Assembly (NCBI GenBank): GCA_020053355.1
Contig: JAGVNI010000013.1
Coordinates: 1 to 49,316 of the forward strand
Source: an archaeon
GTDB lineage: Archaea; Micrarchaeota; Micrarchaeia; Anstonellales; Bilamarchaeaceae
DNA length: 49,316 bases
Direction of reading: 5' to 3'
This document shows positions 18,668 to 25,631 of the stretch, in pieces. A program made the position numbers and the translations under genes. Positions within the stretch are counted from its first letter, which is position 1, and every line of letters begins with the position of its first letter. The notes below the pieces were generated by a model, which ran no database searches, was not told the origin of the DNA, and saw only the letters and a program-made list of their open reading frames with translations.

Positions 18668-18683
18668 TTGGCATAACCAAACA

Positions 18684-18694
18684 TTTATATATAA
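18684..18694 (+). promoter_or_regulatory. TATA box for the 459-aa gene
   Basis: TTTATATATAA about 50-60 nt upstream of the ATG at 18744. A GTGAT element lies a few bases before that ATG. Confidence 0.6.
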
Positions 18695-18743
18695 CAAAAT
18701 ACACATTTTACATCACTGAAAGTTATCCCCCAATAGTGATGTA

Positions 18744-20123
18744 ATGCAGGCACCAGAGAAAAAGCTAGCCGGACCTATGCCCCGAGAGGAGCCGGCGGCC
18801 AAAAAAACGTTCGCGGGCCGCTCAGCCCTTATAGACGGGCTCATCGAGGCCCAAAAAGACGCAACGATACGGGAGGCGCCCCCATTGCCGGTCATATTCA
18901 CCCCAGGGAGCAAAGAATCCCTGCAGATTATGGCCAGCAGGCAGATTTTCGAGACGATCCTGGACATAGTCACGGCAAGAATCAATATCGCGAATTTCAG
19001 GGAAGCCCTGGTCAGCCAGGCACAGGCGATTGCCGATGCGAGGAATGCTGCACAAACGGATTCGCCAGCCCAAACCGCAGTGTGCAAGGCTCCGGCCGGA
19101 AGACCAACCACTATCAAAGAGGCTCTGGAGACGGCGCTGGCCGAACTCGGGCTCGACGCCAGGATAGTCCTGGAGCAAAGAAGGGGAGACGGCACCATAT
19201 TCACCGTTGAATGCAGGGGGGAGGAGAACAGGGTCCCGATGAAAGACAGCATCCTGGATTTGGAAGATCCCCTTGCCAAGGTCAGGAGCATGCTCGCGTT
19301 CTTTCCAATCGGAGTTACGGACGTGGAAAGGAGGCAGAAGAGCCTCGCTGCATTGCGCTCCAGCCGGCCCCCGCCAACGCCCCTGGGCATCGATTCGAAG
19401 GAACTTGATGGCAGGAGTGTTCATTTCGACGGAGAGTCGATTGGGTTGTGGGTTTTCACTTACATTGCCAAGGGAATGGAGACCACGGTCACTTTCGAGA
19501 GCGAGGCAACAGGCGAAGACCTCCTAGACATGATAGATGAGAAGATAGACATGCTTCATCGGCAGTACGGCCAGCCCTATCCGACAACCGTGCTCGAATG
19601 GCGCTCGCAGGGAAGGGCCGGCAGGAAATACATGGAGGGCATCAGCGAAGAACTCATCGGGATAGCATGCACGCTCGATTACCTTGCCACCTGCCCCGCG
19701 CGGATGCGCGAGCTGGTGCCGTCCGAATACGTAAAGGGCTTTGACGCCCTGAAAAAGCTGGCGCCGCCGTACGCCGCATTCCTCAAGGGTGCGGACATGG
19801 AAGAGCTTATGGCGTCCCTCGATTTGCTGGACCACCCGGTTCATCGGGCAATCCGCGAATCGTATGGTGATAAGGCGGTGCTCAGCCCAGGAGACCAGCA
19901 TGAAGTGGCTTCTCTCCTCCAGGTCGTCCCGGCGGTGGCTGTGGATGTCTGCGATGTCGCGGCAAACAGCATAGCCGAAGCATATAGCCTCGTGAGCACG
20001 GATAATGTATCGGCTCTTTCGGCTCTCTCAGGCAACAGGAGAGAGTATTTCAGGATGGCGGTCATGGTCCGCAAGGCCATAAATGAAGCAATCGCGGACG
20101 GGACGCTCGAAATCGACAGCTGA
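18744..20123 (+). CDS. Uncharacterised 459-aa cytoplasmic protein
   Basis: Not recognised. No signal peptide, membrane helix or Cys motif. The N-terminus is Pro/Ala/Lys-rich and probably disordered (about 1-45). A mixed alpha/beta middle (about 110-300) includes a strand-rich stretch (SVHFDGESIGLWVFTYIAKG, TTVTFESEATG) that may be a small beta domain. The C-terminal third is helical and acidic, with ELVPSEYVKGFDALKKL and a long helix near the end. Two Cys-containing helices are not arranged as metal ligands. It has its own promoter, and neighbours give no functional clue: zinc-ribbon B upstream, hairpin cluster and tRNA-Thr downstream. Confidence 0.7.
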   Translation: MQAPEKKLAGPMPREEPAAKKTFAGRSALIDGLIEAQKDATIREAPPLPVIFTPGSKESLQIMASRQIFETILDIVTARINIANFREALVSQAQAIADARNAAQTDSPAQTAVCKAPAGRPTTIKEALETALAELGLDARIVLEQRRGDGTIFTVECRGEENRVPMKDSILDLEDPLAKVRSMLAFFPIGVTDVERRQKSLAALRSSRPPPTPLGIDSKELDGRSVHFDGESIGLWVFTYIAKGMETTVTFESEATGEDLLDMIDEKIDMLHRQYGQPYPTTVLEWRSQGRAGRKYMEGISEELIGIACTLDYLATCPARMRELVPSEYVKGFDALKKLAPPYAAFLKGADMEELMASLDLLDHPVHRAIRESYGDKAVLSPGDQHEVASLLQVVPAVAVDVCDVAANSIAEAYSLVSTDNVSALSALSGNRREYFRMAVMVRKAINEAIADGTLEIDS

Positions 20124-20257
20124 TTTGCCCGGAATCCGGGTATTTCGGGTTTTCCCTGCGCTCGATAATAAACGCCGGGCGTGAGCCAGGCTGGTCGGAA
20201 GGATTCGCCTGCCTTTGATGCGGACTTGAACTGGAGAAAAAAACCCCGAGCGACCTT

Positions 20258-20417
20258 CAAACGCGAAGCGTTTGGAGGGATTTGCCCGCAGGGAAAAGGT
20301 TTGGGACAACGGACGCGGGTTCACCGCGAGCGTTAGCGAGCGAAGTGAACAAAAAAGCCCCCGGCGATCGAGGGGACGAAGTCCCCGAGAGACTTGCCCG
20401 CAGGCAAGGAGGGGGCT
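20258..20417. repeat. Cluster of stable hairpins next to tRNA-Thr
   Basis: The 308-nt gap after the 459-aa gene holds a series of inverted repeats. CAAACGC-GAA-GCGTTTG (20258-20274) comes first. GTTCAC/GTGAAC (20319-20324 with 20345-20350) encloses the direct repeat GCGAGCG-TTA-GCGAGCG. A long element has outer stem AGCCCCC/GGGGGCT (20356-20362 with 20411-20417) and encloses GGGGAC-GAA-GTCCCC (20372-20386) and CTTGCC-CGCA-GGCAAG (20393-20408). Read on the minus strand, the long element follows the tRNA and ends in TTTTTTG, so it could terminate or process the tRNA transcript, or be a separate structured RNA. The CGCA loop recurs in the array beside tRNA-Ala. Confidence 0.7.
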
Positions 20418-20431
20418 CGAATGAAGATGAG

Positions 20432-20555
20432 AGCCCCCGGCGAGATTTGAACTCGCGACCTCGTCCTTACCAAGGACGCGCGCTGCCGTTACGCGAACCT
20501 TTTGAGAGGGTTTTTGATGAAACTTTTCCCAAAAAGTTTCCTGCGCTACAGGGGC
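20432..20555 (-). tRNA. tRNA-Thr (anticodon GGT) interrupted by a D-loop intron
   Basis: Minus-strand tRNA with exons 20555-20541 and 20488-20432. Acceptor GCCCCTG pairs with CGGGGGC, discriminator T. After intron removal the D-arm is GCGC-AGCGGCA-GCGC, complete with G18-G19. Anticodon stem CGTCC/GGACG encloses TTGGTAA with anticodon GGT at 20471-20469, which reads ACC. T-stem GCGAG/CTCGC encloses TTCAAAT. The mature RNA would be 72 nt with no encoded CCA. Without removing the insert the D-arm cannot form, so an intron is required for a normal cloverleaf. Confidence 0.9.
20489..20540 (-). other. 52-nt non-canonical intron in the D-loop of tRNA-Thr
   Basis: Inserted between D-loop positions 15 and 16/17. 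A bulge-helix-bulge-like junction can be drawn. Exon GCGC (20546-20543) pairs with intron GCGT (20494-20491). Three-nt bulges AG^G and AA^C lie on either side. The inner intron helix AACTTTTT/AAAAGGTT has 8 pairs including one G-U and follows an A-C mismatch. A competing hairpin GAAACTTTT/AAAAGTTTC lies inside the intron. Splice points are inferred from this fold and from restoring the D-arm. Confidence 0.75.
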
Positions 20556-20587
20556 GAATAGATTAGGAAATCTTAATGACGAATGGG

Positions 20588-20597
20588 TTTATATAAG
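20588..20597 (-). promoter_or_regulatory. TATA box, probably for tRNA-Thr
   Basis: TTTATATAAG (plus-strand reading; near-palindromic) lies 33-42 nt before the tRNA 5' end on the minus strand, a good distance for a short tRNA leader. It could also serve the plus-strand gene at 20708, but the distance is over 110 nt. Confidence 0.55.
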
Positions 20598-20707
20598 TGA
20601 TTGCCCCCACCGGATAAACGCAAATCGGCCTTGCTGAAAAAACCTGGTGGCCTGGGCGATTCAACATTAATAAGCATGTCGCATGTAAAAGGGGAAAAGG
20701 GAGACAC

Positions 20708-21493
20708 ATGGACGGGAATGACGAAATCATTTTCACCGGGGCATACAAGGATTTCTCGCTCGGCATCAGGTTCGACCTAACTGGCAGGAAACCTGAGGAT
20801 GCTGCCGCAGCGCTCGCATACATCAGCTCGAACATCGAGCCGCAAGCGTTCCGTTTCTCGGGAATCGACACGAAGAAAATCGATGATTTCGTGAAGCTAT
20901 CCGGAAAAGGCCTGCCGGCGGCGTATGGGTTCCTCGAACTCATGGGCCCGGGCGGCGTGAAGGACGCGCTGCAGAAGGCGGTTCCCGACCCCAAGCTCCT
21001 TCGGGCAGCGGAATCGTATTTCTTTGGCAGGCTGCTCACATCCGCCGGAGTGCCGTTCAAGGTCGCAGCGGCGCCCTCGGCCAAGCCCGGGAAGGAGGAG
21101 ATAGGGGATTTCATCGGCTTTGTTGGGAAGTTCGGCACCTGGATCGCCATAAAGAAACTGGGGCTTGAGAAAGTGCAGGATTATGAGGTGTCCGGGATAC
21201 TCTCCGGCATCAACCATACCATGGTCAACAAGGCGTTCGATTTTGCAGGGGTTGCGAAGGATGACGCCCTCGTCGCATCGGCAGCAGGCGGCAAACGGCG
21301 CTCGTACGGCAATGTCTCCCTAGCGTTGAAGGAAATAGAACCGAAGCTGGGGGACAATCCCGGCGACGCGTATGTCGTCTGCAAGACGCTTGAGACGCTC
21401 GGGTACAAGCCGTATGCGAGCCCGGAGATGCTGAGCGATGCGCATCCGGACATCAAACCGCCGAAAGTGAAAGGAAGAAAGCCGAAAGGCTGA
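20708..21493 (+). CDS. Internally duplicated archaeal protein (261 aa), cotranscribed with mevalonate kinase
   Basis: Two copies of one fold can be seen. The N-terminal half has IIFTGAYKDFSLGIRFDL...AYISSNIEPQAFRFSGID. The C-terminal half (from about residue 138) has FIGFVGKFGTWIAIKKLGL...SGILSGINHTMVNKAFDFAG. Shared pattern: F.G.[YF].....I...L, then a helix, I....., [FR]F.G[IV]. This recalls the archaeal DUF2666 family, but I cannot confirm that. No catalytic motif, membrane segment or metal site. The tail is Lys/Pro-rich. GGGAG precedes the ATG. The stop is 13 nt before the mevalonate kinase start, which has its own GGGGTGA site, so the two form an operon. Any link to isoprenoid synthesis is by position only. 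Confidence 0.75.
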   Translation: MDGNDEIIFTGAYKDFSLGIRFDLTGRKPEDAAAALAYISSNIEPQAFRFSGIDTKKIDDFVKLSGKGLPAAYGFLELMGPGGVKDALQKAVPDPKLLRAAESYFFGRLLTSAGVPFKVAAAPSAKPGKEEIGDFIGFVGKFGTWIAIKKLGLEKVQDYEVSGILSGINHTMVNKAFDFAGVAKDDALVASAAGGKRRSYGNVSLALKEIEPKLGDNPGDAYVVCKTLETLGYKPYASPEMLSDAHPDIKPPKVKGRKPKG

Positions 21494-21506
21494 AGGGGTG
21501 AAATAA

Positions 21507-22412
21507 ATGGGAAAAGGAACGGGACATGGAAAAATTATTATTTTCGGAGAACATTTCGTCGTACACGGAGCGCCGGCAATCGCGGCGGGCATCACGAACA
21601 CCGCGAATGTCGAAGTGAAAAGAGCGAAGGGGAACAGCATCGTCACCGCCCAGCGGGTCGTGCAGGAACTCAGCCTCGCAGGGATATCGAACGTCCTTGC
21701 GGCCATGGGAATCAAGGAAACGTATGAGGTCCACCTGACGGGAGACCTCCCGACCGAAGGAGGCCTTGGCTCGTCTGCGGCTTTCTGCGTCGGGCTTGCC
21801 AGGGCGCTTGCCGACGAGAAAGGGCTGCACCTGACACCGGAGCAGGTCAACCGGTTCGCATATGAAGGAGAGAAGGCGTTCCACGGGAACCCGAGCGGGG
21901 TGGACAATTACATCGCAACGCACAGGGGCGTGATAGAGTTCACGAAGGGCAAGACGGCCCTCGAGAGCAAGTTCGTTCCGCTTGAACTGGAGCATCCGCT
22001 CCATTTCGTGGTGTCGATGACCGGGAAAATCGGGTCCACGCCGAAGATGATCGAGGCGGTCAAGAAATTCAAGGAGGCTGACGAAGGGGAATTCCAGCAG
22101 CTCATGGACGAATATTTCAAGATAGCGAACGAAGGGGCGAAATTCATCAGCAAGGGCAAGCTTGATGAAATCGGCAACCTCATGAACGCCAACCAGAGCC
22201 TGCTGTCCGAGCTGGGCGTTTCCGACGAGCGCAATGACGCCGTCGCAAAACTCGCCATGAAAGCGGGCGCCCTCGGAGCCAAACTCACAGGCGGCGGCGG
22301 AGGCGGCTCGTGCATCGCGCTCGCGCGGGATGCTGCCCATGCGGCGAATATTGCCGATTCGCTGAACAAGGCGGGCTTCAAATCCTTCACGACAGTCATC
22401 GACAAGAAGTAA
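21507..22412 (+). CDS. mvk: Mevalonate kinase
   Basis: ATP-dependent phosphorylation of mevalonate to mevalonate 5-phosphate, a cytoplasmic GHMP-family kinase. The 301 residues match the archaeal family. N-terminal substrate loop GKIIIFGEHFVVHGAP (about 8-23). The ATP-binding motif PTEGGLGSSAA (about 82-92) contains the catalytic-region Ser. FHGNPSGVDN (about 127-136) is the conserved NPSG-D motif. Near the C-terminus is the Gly-rich motif KLTGGGGGGSC (about 258-268). It is the first committed step of the pathway completed by the other genes between here and 28596. It is cotranscribed with the upstream duplicated protein and convergent with endonuclease III. Confidence 0.95.
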   Translation: MGKGTGHGKIIIFGEHFVVHGAPAIAAGITNTANVEVKRAKGNSIVTAQRVVQELSLAGISNVLAAMGIKETYEVHLTGDLPTEGGLGSSAAFCVGLARALADEKGLHLTPEQVNRFAYEGEKAFHGNPSGVDNYIATHRGVIEFTKGKTALESKFVPLELEHPLHFVVSMTGKIGSTPKMIEAVKKFKEADEGEFQQLMDEYFKIANEGAKFISKGKLDEIGNLMNANQSLLSELGVSDERNDAVAKLAMKAGALGAKLTGGGGGGSCIALARDAAHAANIADSLNKAGFKSFTTVIDKK

Positions 22413-22431
22413 TTTTTTTATTTCCATGTTC

Positions 22432-23139
22432 CTATTTTTTCCGGTTTCCCGATTTTTTTCCCGGATTGCCCTTCTTTTCATCAACAACCCCGACCCGCCA
22501 GCATAGATTCCGAATAGGACAGATGCCGCACATCGGCCTCCTTGGCAGGCATACGGTCTGCCCGAACGCGACGAAATCGCGGTTGAGCGTGCGGAGATGG
22601 CGTGCGGGGATAATAGCGGTGAGGATGCGTTCCGTCTCTTCGGGTTTTTTCGTCTTGACGAGGCCCGTGCGGTTGCTGATGCGGTGGACGTGCACGTCGA
22701 CCCCCAGGGCCGTTTTCCCGAAAGCGCGGGCGAGGACGATATTGGCGGTCTTTCGCCCCACGCCCGGAAGTTCCAGCAGGCCCTCCAGGTCATCCGGCAC
22801 GCCGCGGCCTTTCAGGGATTGGCAGGCTTTTAGCAGGTTCCGGGTTTTCACCCGGTAAAACCCGATGCCAAAGAGGATTTTTTCCAGCTTCTTATTCCCC
22901 AGAGCCAGCACGCCTTCCGGGGTTTTCGCTTCCTGGAAAAGGCGCACGAGCGCCTTCAAGGTGGTTTCGTCCTTCGTCCGGGCCGAAAGCATGGTGAAAA
23001 CGAGGATTTTGAAGGGGGTTTCCTTTGTCGCATTTTCCGCGCGGTAGACCGCCGCACCCCTACGCGATGCCTCCGCGTGCATCCGCCGGATAATCCAGCC
23101 GATTCTTCTAGCCGCAGCATCGTTGCGAGTCAACCCCAT
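22432..23139 (-). CDS. nth: Endonuclease III (base-excision DNA glycosylase/AP lyase)
   Basis: Removes oxidised pyrimidines and cleaves at the abasic site. 235 residues; HhH-GPD fold. Substrate-recognition segment LSARTKD (about 61-67). Helix-hairpin-helix LPGVGRKTA with the catalytic Lys at 130, and the catalytic Asp at 148 in VDVHVHR. The iron-sulfur loop C-x6-C-x2-C-x5-C (CLPRRPMCGICPIRNLC) is complete and binds [4Fe-4S]. A Lys/Gly-rich tail follows. All active-site residues are present, so it should be functional. It stands between mevalonate kinase and the FecR-like gene and shares a short divergent promoter region with the latter. Confidence 0.95.
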   Translation of the reverse strand: MGLTRNDAAARRIGWIIRRMHAEASRRGAAVYRAENATKETPFKILVFTMLSARTKDETTLKALVRLFQEAKTPEGVLALGNKKLEKILFGIGFYRVKTRNLLKACQSLKGRGVPDDLEGLLELPGVGRKTANIVLARAFGKTALGVDVHVHRISNRTGLVKTKKPEETERILTAIIPARHLRTLNRDFVAFGQTVCLPRRPMCGICPIRNLCWRVGVVDEKKGNPGKKSGNRKK

Positions 23140-23199
23140 GATAGAACCGTATTGGCGAGATTTAAAAACCGCGACGCAGTTCGTATCAGCGGGGATGTT

Positions 23200-24261
23200 A
23201 TGCGATTCGTGTTTCCGGTCCTGTGCCTCATGTTCTGCGTTTTGGTTTCGGGTAATGCATTCGCAGGAAGCTGTCCTGCCGGTGCGGGTGACTGCTTCCT
23301 ATGCGGCGGCAAGGACGGGATACCCTGCTCGACAAACTGCACCGGCAAGTATACCCCCGGTGTCGGCAATGTCGCATGCGAGTGCCCGCAAGGCCAATCA
23401 TGCAAATGTTATTGCCCATACACGGCCGGCATCCTCGCAAAACTGAGCGATGAATGCCTTATCGACCCGGAATGCGCTGCCAAGCAGTTGCCCATGGTCG
23501 AGGGAATGATCGGCTACGTTGCCAAGTTCGAAGGTGACGTACGGGTGAAGAAGGCGGGGACAACGACCATGCTTCCGGCGGAATCGCTCGCGGCCATCAA
23601 TGAGGACGACACGCTGTATATTCCTGAAGACGGGAAGGTCATGGTCGTTTTTCCAGGCAACAACGTGCGGGTTTTCTTTGGCGAAGGAGAAGTCACGGTA
23701 AGAAAGGAGAACGAGGCGCTGGAAATCGCGGATGACGGGGAGATGTCATTTGTCGCCACATCGTGGCGTGTGGCCAAATCGATAATCCGCCAGATACGGA
23801 TGAACCCGTACGGTGAGCATGCATCTACAATCACAGGCACGGGCAACATGCTTCCGGAAGGCGAGCAGGTCTATAGCCCCTTCGAGGCGGAATATGAGAT
23901 TGAATCCGAGGCCATCTTCGAAAGCGATAATGACACCCAGACAGTAAAGGTGATAGAAGGGAAGGTGACTGTTCGGAACAAAGACGGCGACTCAGCGGTA
24001 ATACGCACGGGTGAGCAGATTACATTCTCCCCGGATAGCCTTGATGATTCTGAAAAGAAGCCGCTCGACCTTTCCGGGAGGGACATCTGGTGGGGCGGGC
24101 TGATTAACGGCACTTGCGAGAGCGGGTGTGGTGCGGGCGTTATCCAGACACCATACCCGGGCTGCTCCTGCGCAGAGGCAAGTTCCGGCAAGGGGTGCGG
24201 TTCCGCATTCATTCTGCCGGCCTTGATTGGCGCAGTATTCGCATTGAAGCGCCGGGCATGA
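23200..24261 (+). CDS. Secreted FecR-domain protein with a C-terminal sorting-type signal (353 aa)
   Basis: Start set at ATG 23200, where a signal peptide begins (MRFVFPVLCLMFCVLVSGNAFAG). A Cys-rich mini-domain (about 20-75, about 13 Cys) is followed by a FecR-like beta domain (about 95-290): GYVAKFEGDVRVKK, LPAESLAAINEDDTL and later VKVIEGKVTVRNKDGDSAVI-type strands. The C-terminus is GKGCGSAFILPALIGAVFAL plus KRRA, a Cys-Gly motif, hydrophobic helix and basic end. This resembles tripartite CTERM sorting tails that are trimmed and anchored by a dedicated protease; no archaeosortase or rhombosortase gene is seen here. The 3' end overlaps the convergent isopentenyl phosphate kinase gene by 53 bp. 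Probably surface-exposed; ligand unknown. Confidence 0.75.
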   Translation: MRFVFPVLCLMFCVLVSGNAFAGSCPAGAGDCFLCGGKDGIPCSTNCTGKYTPGVGNVACECPQGQSCKCYCPYTAGILAKLSDECLIDPECAAKQLPMVEGMIGYVAKFEGDVRVKKAGTTTMLPAESLAAINEDDTLYIPEDGKVMVVFPGNNVRVFFGEGEVTVRKENEALEIADDGEMSFVATSWRVAKSIIRQIRMNPYGEHASTITGTGNMLPEGEQVYSPFEAEYEIESEAIFESDNDTQTVKVIEGKVTVRNKDGDSAVIRTGEQITFSPDSLDDSEKKPLDLSGRDIWWGGLINGTCESGCGAGVIQTPYPGCSCAEASSGKGCGSAFILPALIGAVFALKRRA

Positions 24262-25042
24262 ACGTACGCCCCGAGGATTTTTCCCCGTTCGGGACGACCT
24301 TGGTGCATAATGCAGGTTTGCCTGAAAAAATGGCGTCGATGCGTTCCGGGTGCCCTGCATTCACTATGTAGGACAGGGTATCAAGCGCCATCAGCTCACC
24401 TATCTTGCCCCTCATGCCGCCAGTGACATCATTCGGAGTCTCTTTCAGGTGTTTCGAGATTTCAGGAAAATTTTCGCGGCATATTAGCGGGATGACTTTT
24501 CCAGCGTCATCGAGCACCCCATCGACATTCGTGGCGAGAAGGACGAAATCAGCGCCTTTGCCAAGATACGCCACAATCTGGTCGCCCGAGCAGGGGTATC
24601 CGCCAAGGACCGAATCCGGCGCCATGTCACCGAACAGGACCGGCAGGTAGCCGCTTTGGAGATAATCGTTTACGATTTTCGTGTCGAAGCGGTAGATGCG
24701 CTTGTCTTTGAGGGAAATGACGATGGCCGGGGGGATTGACACCGCTGGCGCGCCGTTTGCTATGAGAGCGCAAACCACCATGGAGGAAAGCTCGCAGCAG
24801 GCTGCATGCGCATCAGCATAGCCCAGCTTCTGGGCGGTGTTTTTCACCCCATCCTTCAGGCCGTGCTTAATCACGAGCGCATGCCCGAAGGAGCCTGCGC
24901 CATGCACGAGGACCAGGTCGCGCGCGCCCTTTTTCCAGATGCTAGCGACGGCTTTGGCGATTTTTTCAATCCGCTCAGGGATAGCCTTGCGGTAGCCGGA
25001 CTTGTCGGTGATGACGCTGCCGCCGATTTTGAGAATCTTCAT
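24209..25042 (-). CDS. ipk: Isopentenyl phosphate kinase
   Basis: Phosphorylates isopentenyl phosphate to isopentenyl diphosphate with ATP, the last step of the archaeal mevalonate pathway. Amino-acid-kinase fold, 277 residues from ATG 25042 (AGGAG 5 nt upstream). The nucleotide loop KIGGSVITDK is at residues 5-14 and the signature HGAGSFGH at 47-54 contains the catalytic His54. FGDMAPD and a DGVLDDAGKVIP segment follow, and TGGMRGKI contacts nucleotide. The last about 20 residues (after KVVPNGEKSS) extend past the usual end and are encoded inside the convergent FecR gene, an unusual 53-bp overlap. Divergent from ubiX with 52 bp between the two starts. Confidence 0.95.
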   Translation of the reverse strand: MKILKIGGSVITDKSGYRKAIPERIEKIAKAVASIWKKGARDLVLVHGAGSFGHALVIKHGLKDGVKNTAQKLGYADAHAACCELSSMVVCALIANGAPAVSIPPAIVISLKDKRIYRFDTKIVNDYLQSGYLPVLFGDMAPDSVLGGYPCSGDQIVAYLGKGADFVLLATNVDGVLDDAGKVIPLICRENFPEISKHLKETPNDVTGGMRGKIGELMALDTLSYIVNAGHPERIDAIFSGKPALCTKVVPNGEKSSGRTFMPGASMRILRQSRPAE

Positions 25043-25094
25043 GGTTCTCCTTGGACCGGAAGCGAATAAAAACGTTCGGAGGATACAGAATACC

Positions 25095-25631
25095 ATGCGG
25101 ATTCTCGTCGCCATAACCGGAGCGTCAGGGCTCGAATACGCAAGGAGGCTCGTTTCAGTCCTGAAGGGGATGAAAGGCGTCGAGACGGGCGTAGTGGTGA
25201 GCTCAGGTGCAAGGGAGGTGGCTAAGGCCGAACGCGGCACACTGCCCAAGGCTGATTTCGGGGAATTCGACTTCTCCTGCCCTTTCGCCTCAGGCTCGAA
25301 CCCGCCCGACGCCATGGTGGTTGTCCCCTGCTCCCTGAAAAGCCTTGGCGAGATTTCCAACGGCGTAGGCAGCAACCTCATCAACCGCGCCGCAGAGGTA
25401 TGCCTGAAAGAGAGGAAGAAGCTCATATTGGTCGTGCGCGAAACGCCGTATTCCCTGGTTACCATAAGAAACATGGAAACGGTTACGCTTGCGGGGGCGG
25501 TCGTACTTCCGGCATCGCCCGGATTTTACGGGAAGCCGAAGAATGTCGGGGACCTCGTCGATTTCATAGTGGCGAGGGTTCTGGACCAGTTGGGTGTTGC
25601 GCATAGGATTGGGGAGAGGTGGAAGGCATGA
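25095..25631 (+). CDS. ubiX: UbiX-type flavin prenyltransferase
   Basis: Attaches a dimethylallyl group to FMN, making prenylated FMN for UbiD enzymes. 178 residues from ATG 25095, preceded by GGAGG. N-terminal flavin-binding MRILVAITGASGLEYARRL, then VVVPCSLKSLGEISNGVGSN with the conserved C-S-K-[ST]-L element, the RAAEVCLKERKKLILVVRETP motif (active-site Arg/Glu) and a PASPGFYGKP loop. Its stop overlaps the start of the ubiD gene by 4 nt, so the cofactor enzyme and cofactor user are translationally coupled. Here the partner is the isoprenoid-pathway decarboxylase, not a quinone-pathway enzyme (inference from neighbours). Confidence 0.95.
   Translation: MRILVAITGASGLEYARRLVSVLKGMKGVETGVVVSSGAREVAKAERGTLPKADFGEFDFSCPFASGSNPPDAMVVVPCSLKSLGEISNGVGSNLINRAAEVCLKERKKLILVVRETPYSLVTIRNMETVTLAGAVVLPASPGFYGKPKNVGDLVDFIVARVLDQLGVAHRIGERWKA

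Noticed and set aside
20356-20417. Partial duplicate of the tRNA-Thr 3' end (AGCCCCCGGCGA seen twice)
   Set aside because: The match is only about 12 nt and the rest folds into its own hairpins, so no tRNA copy can be supported.
25043-25474. Longer isopentenyl phosphate kinase start
   Set aside because: The extension runs antisense through ubiX; ATG 25042 has an AGGAG site and the conserved N-terminus.
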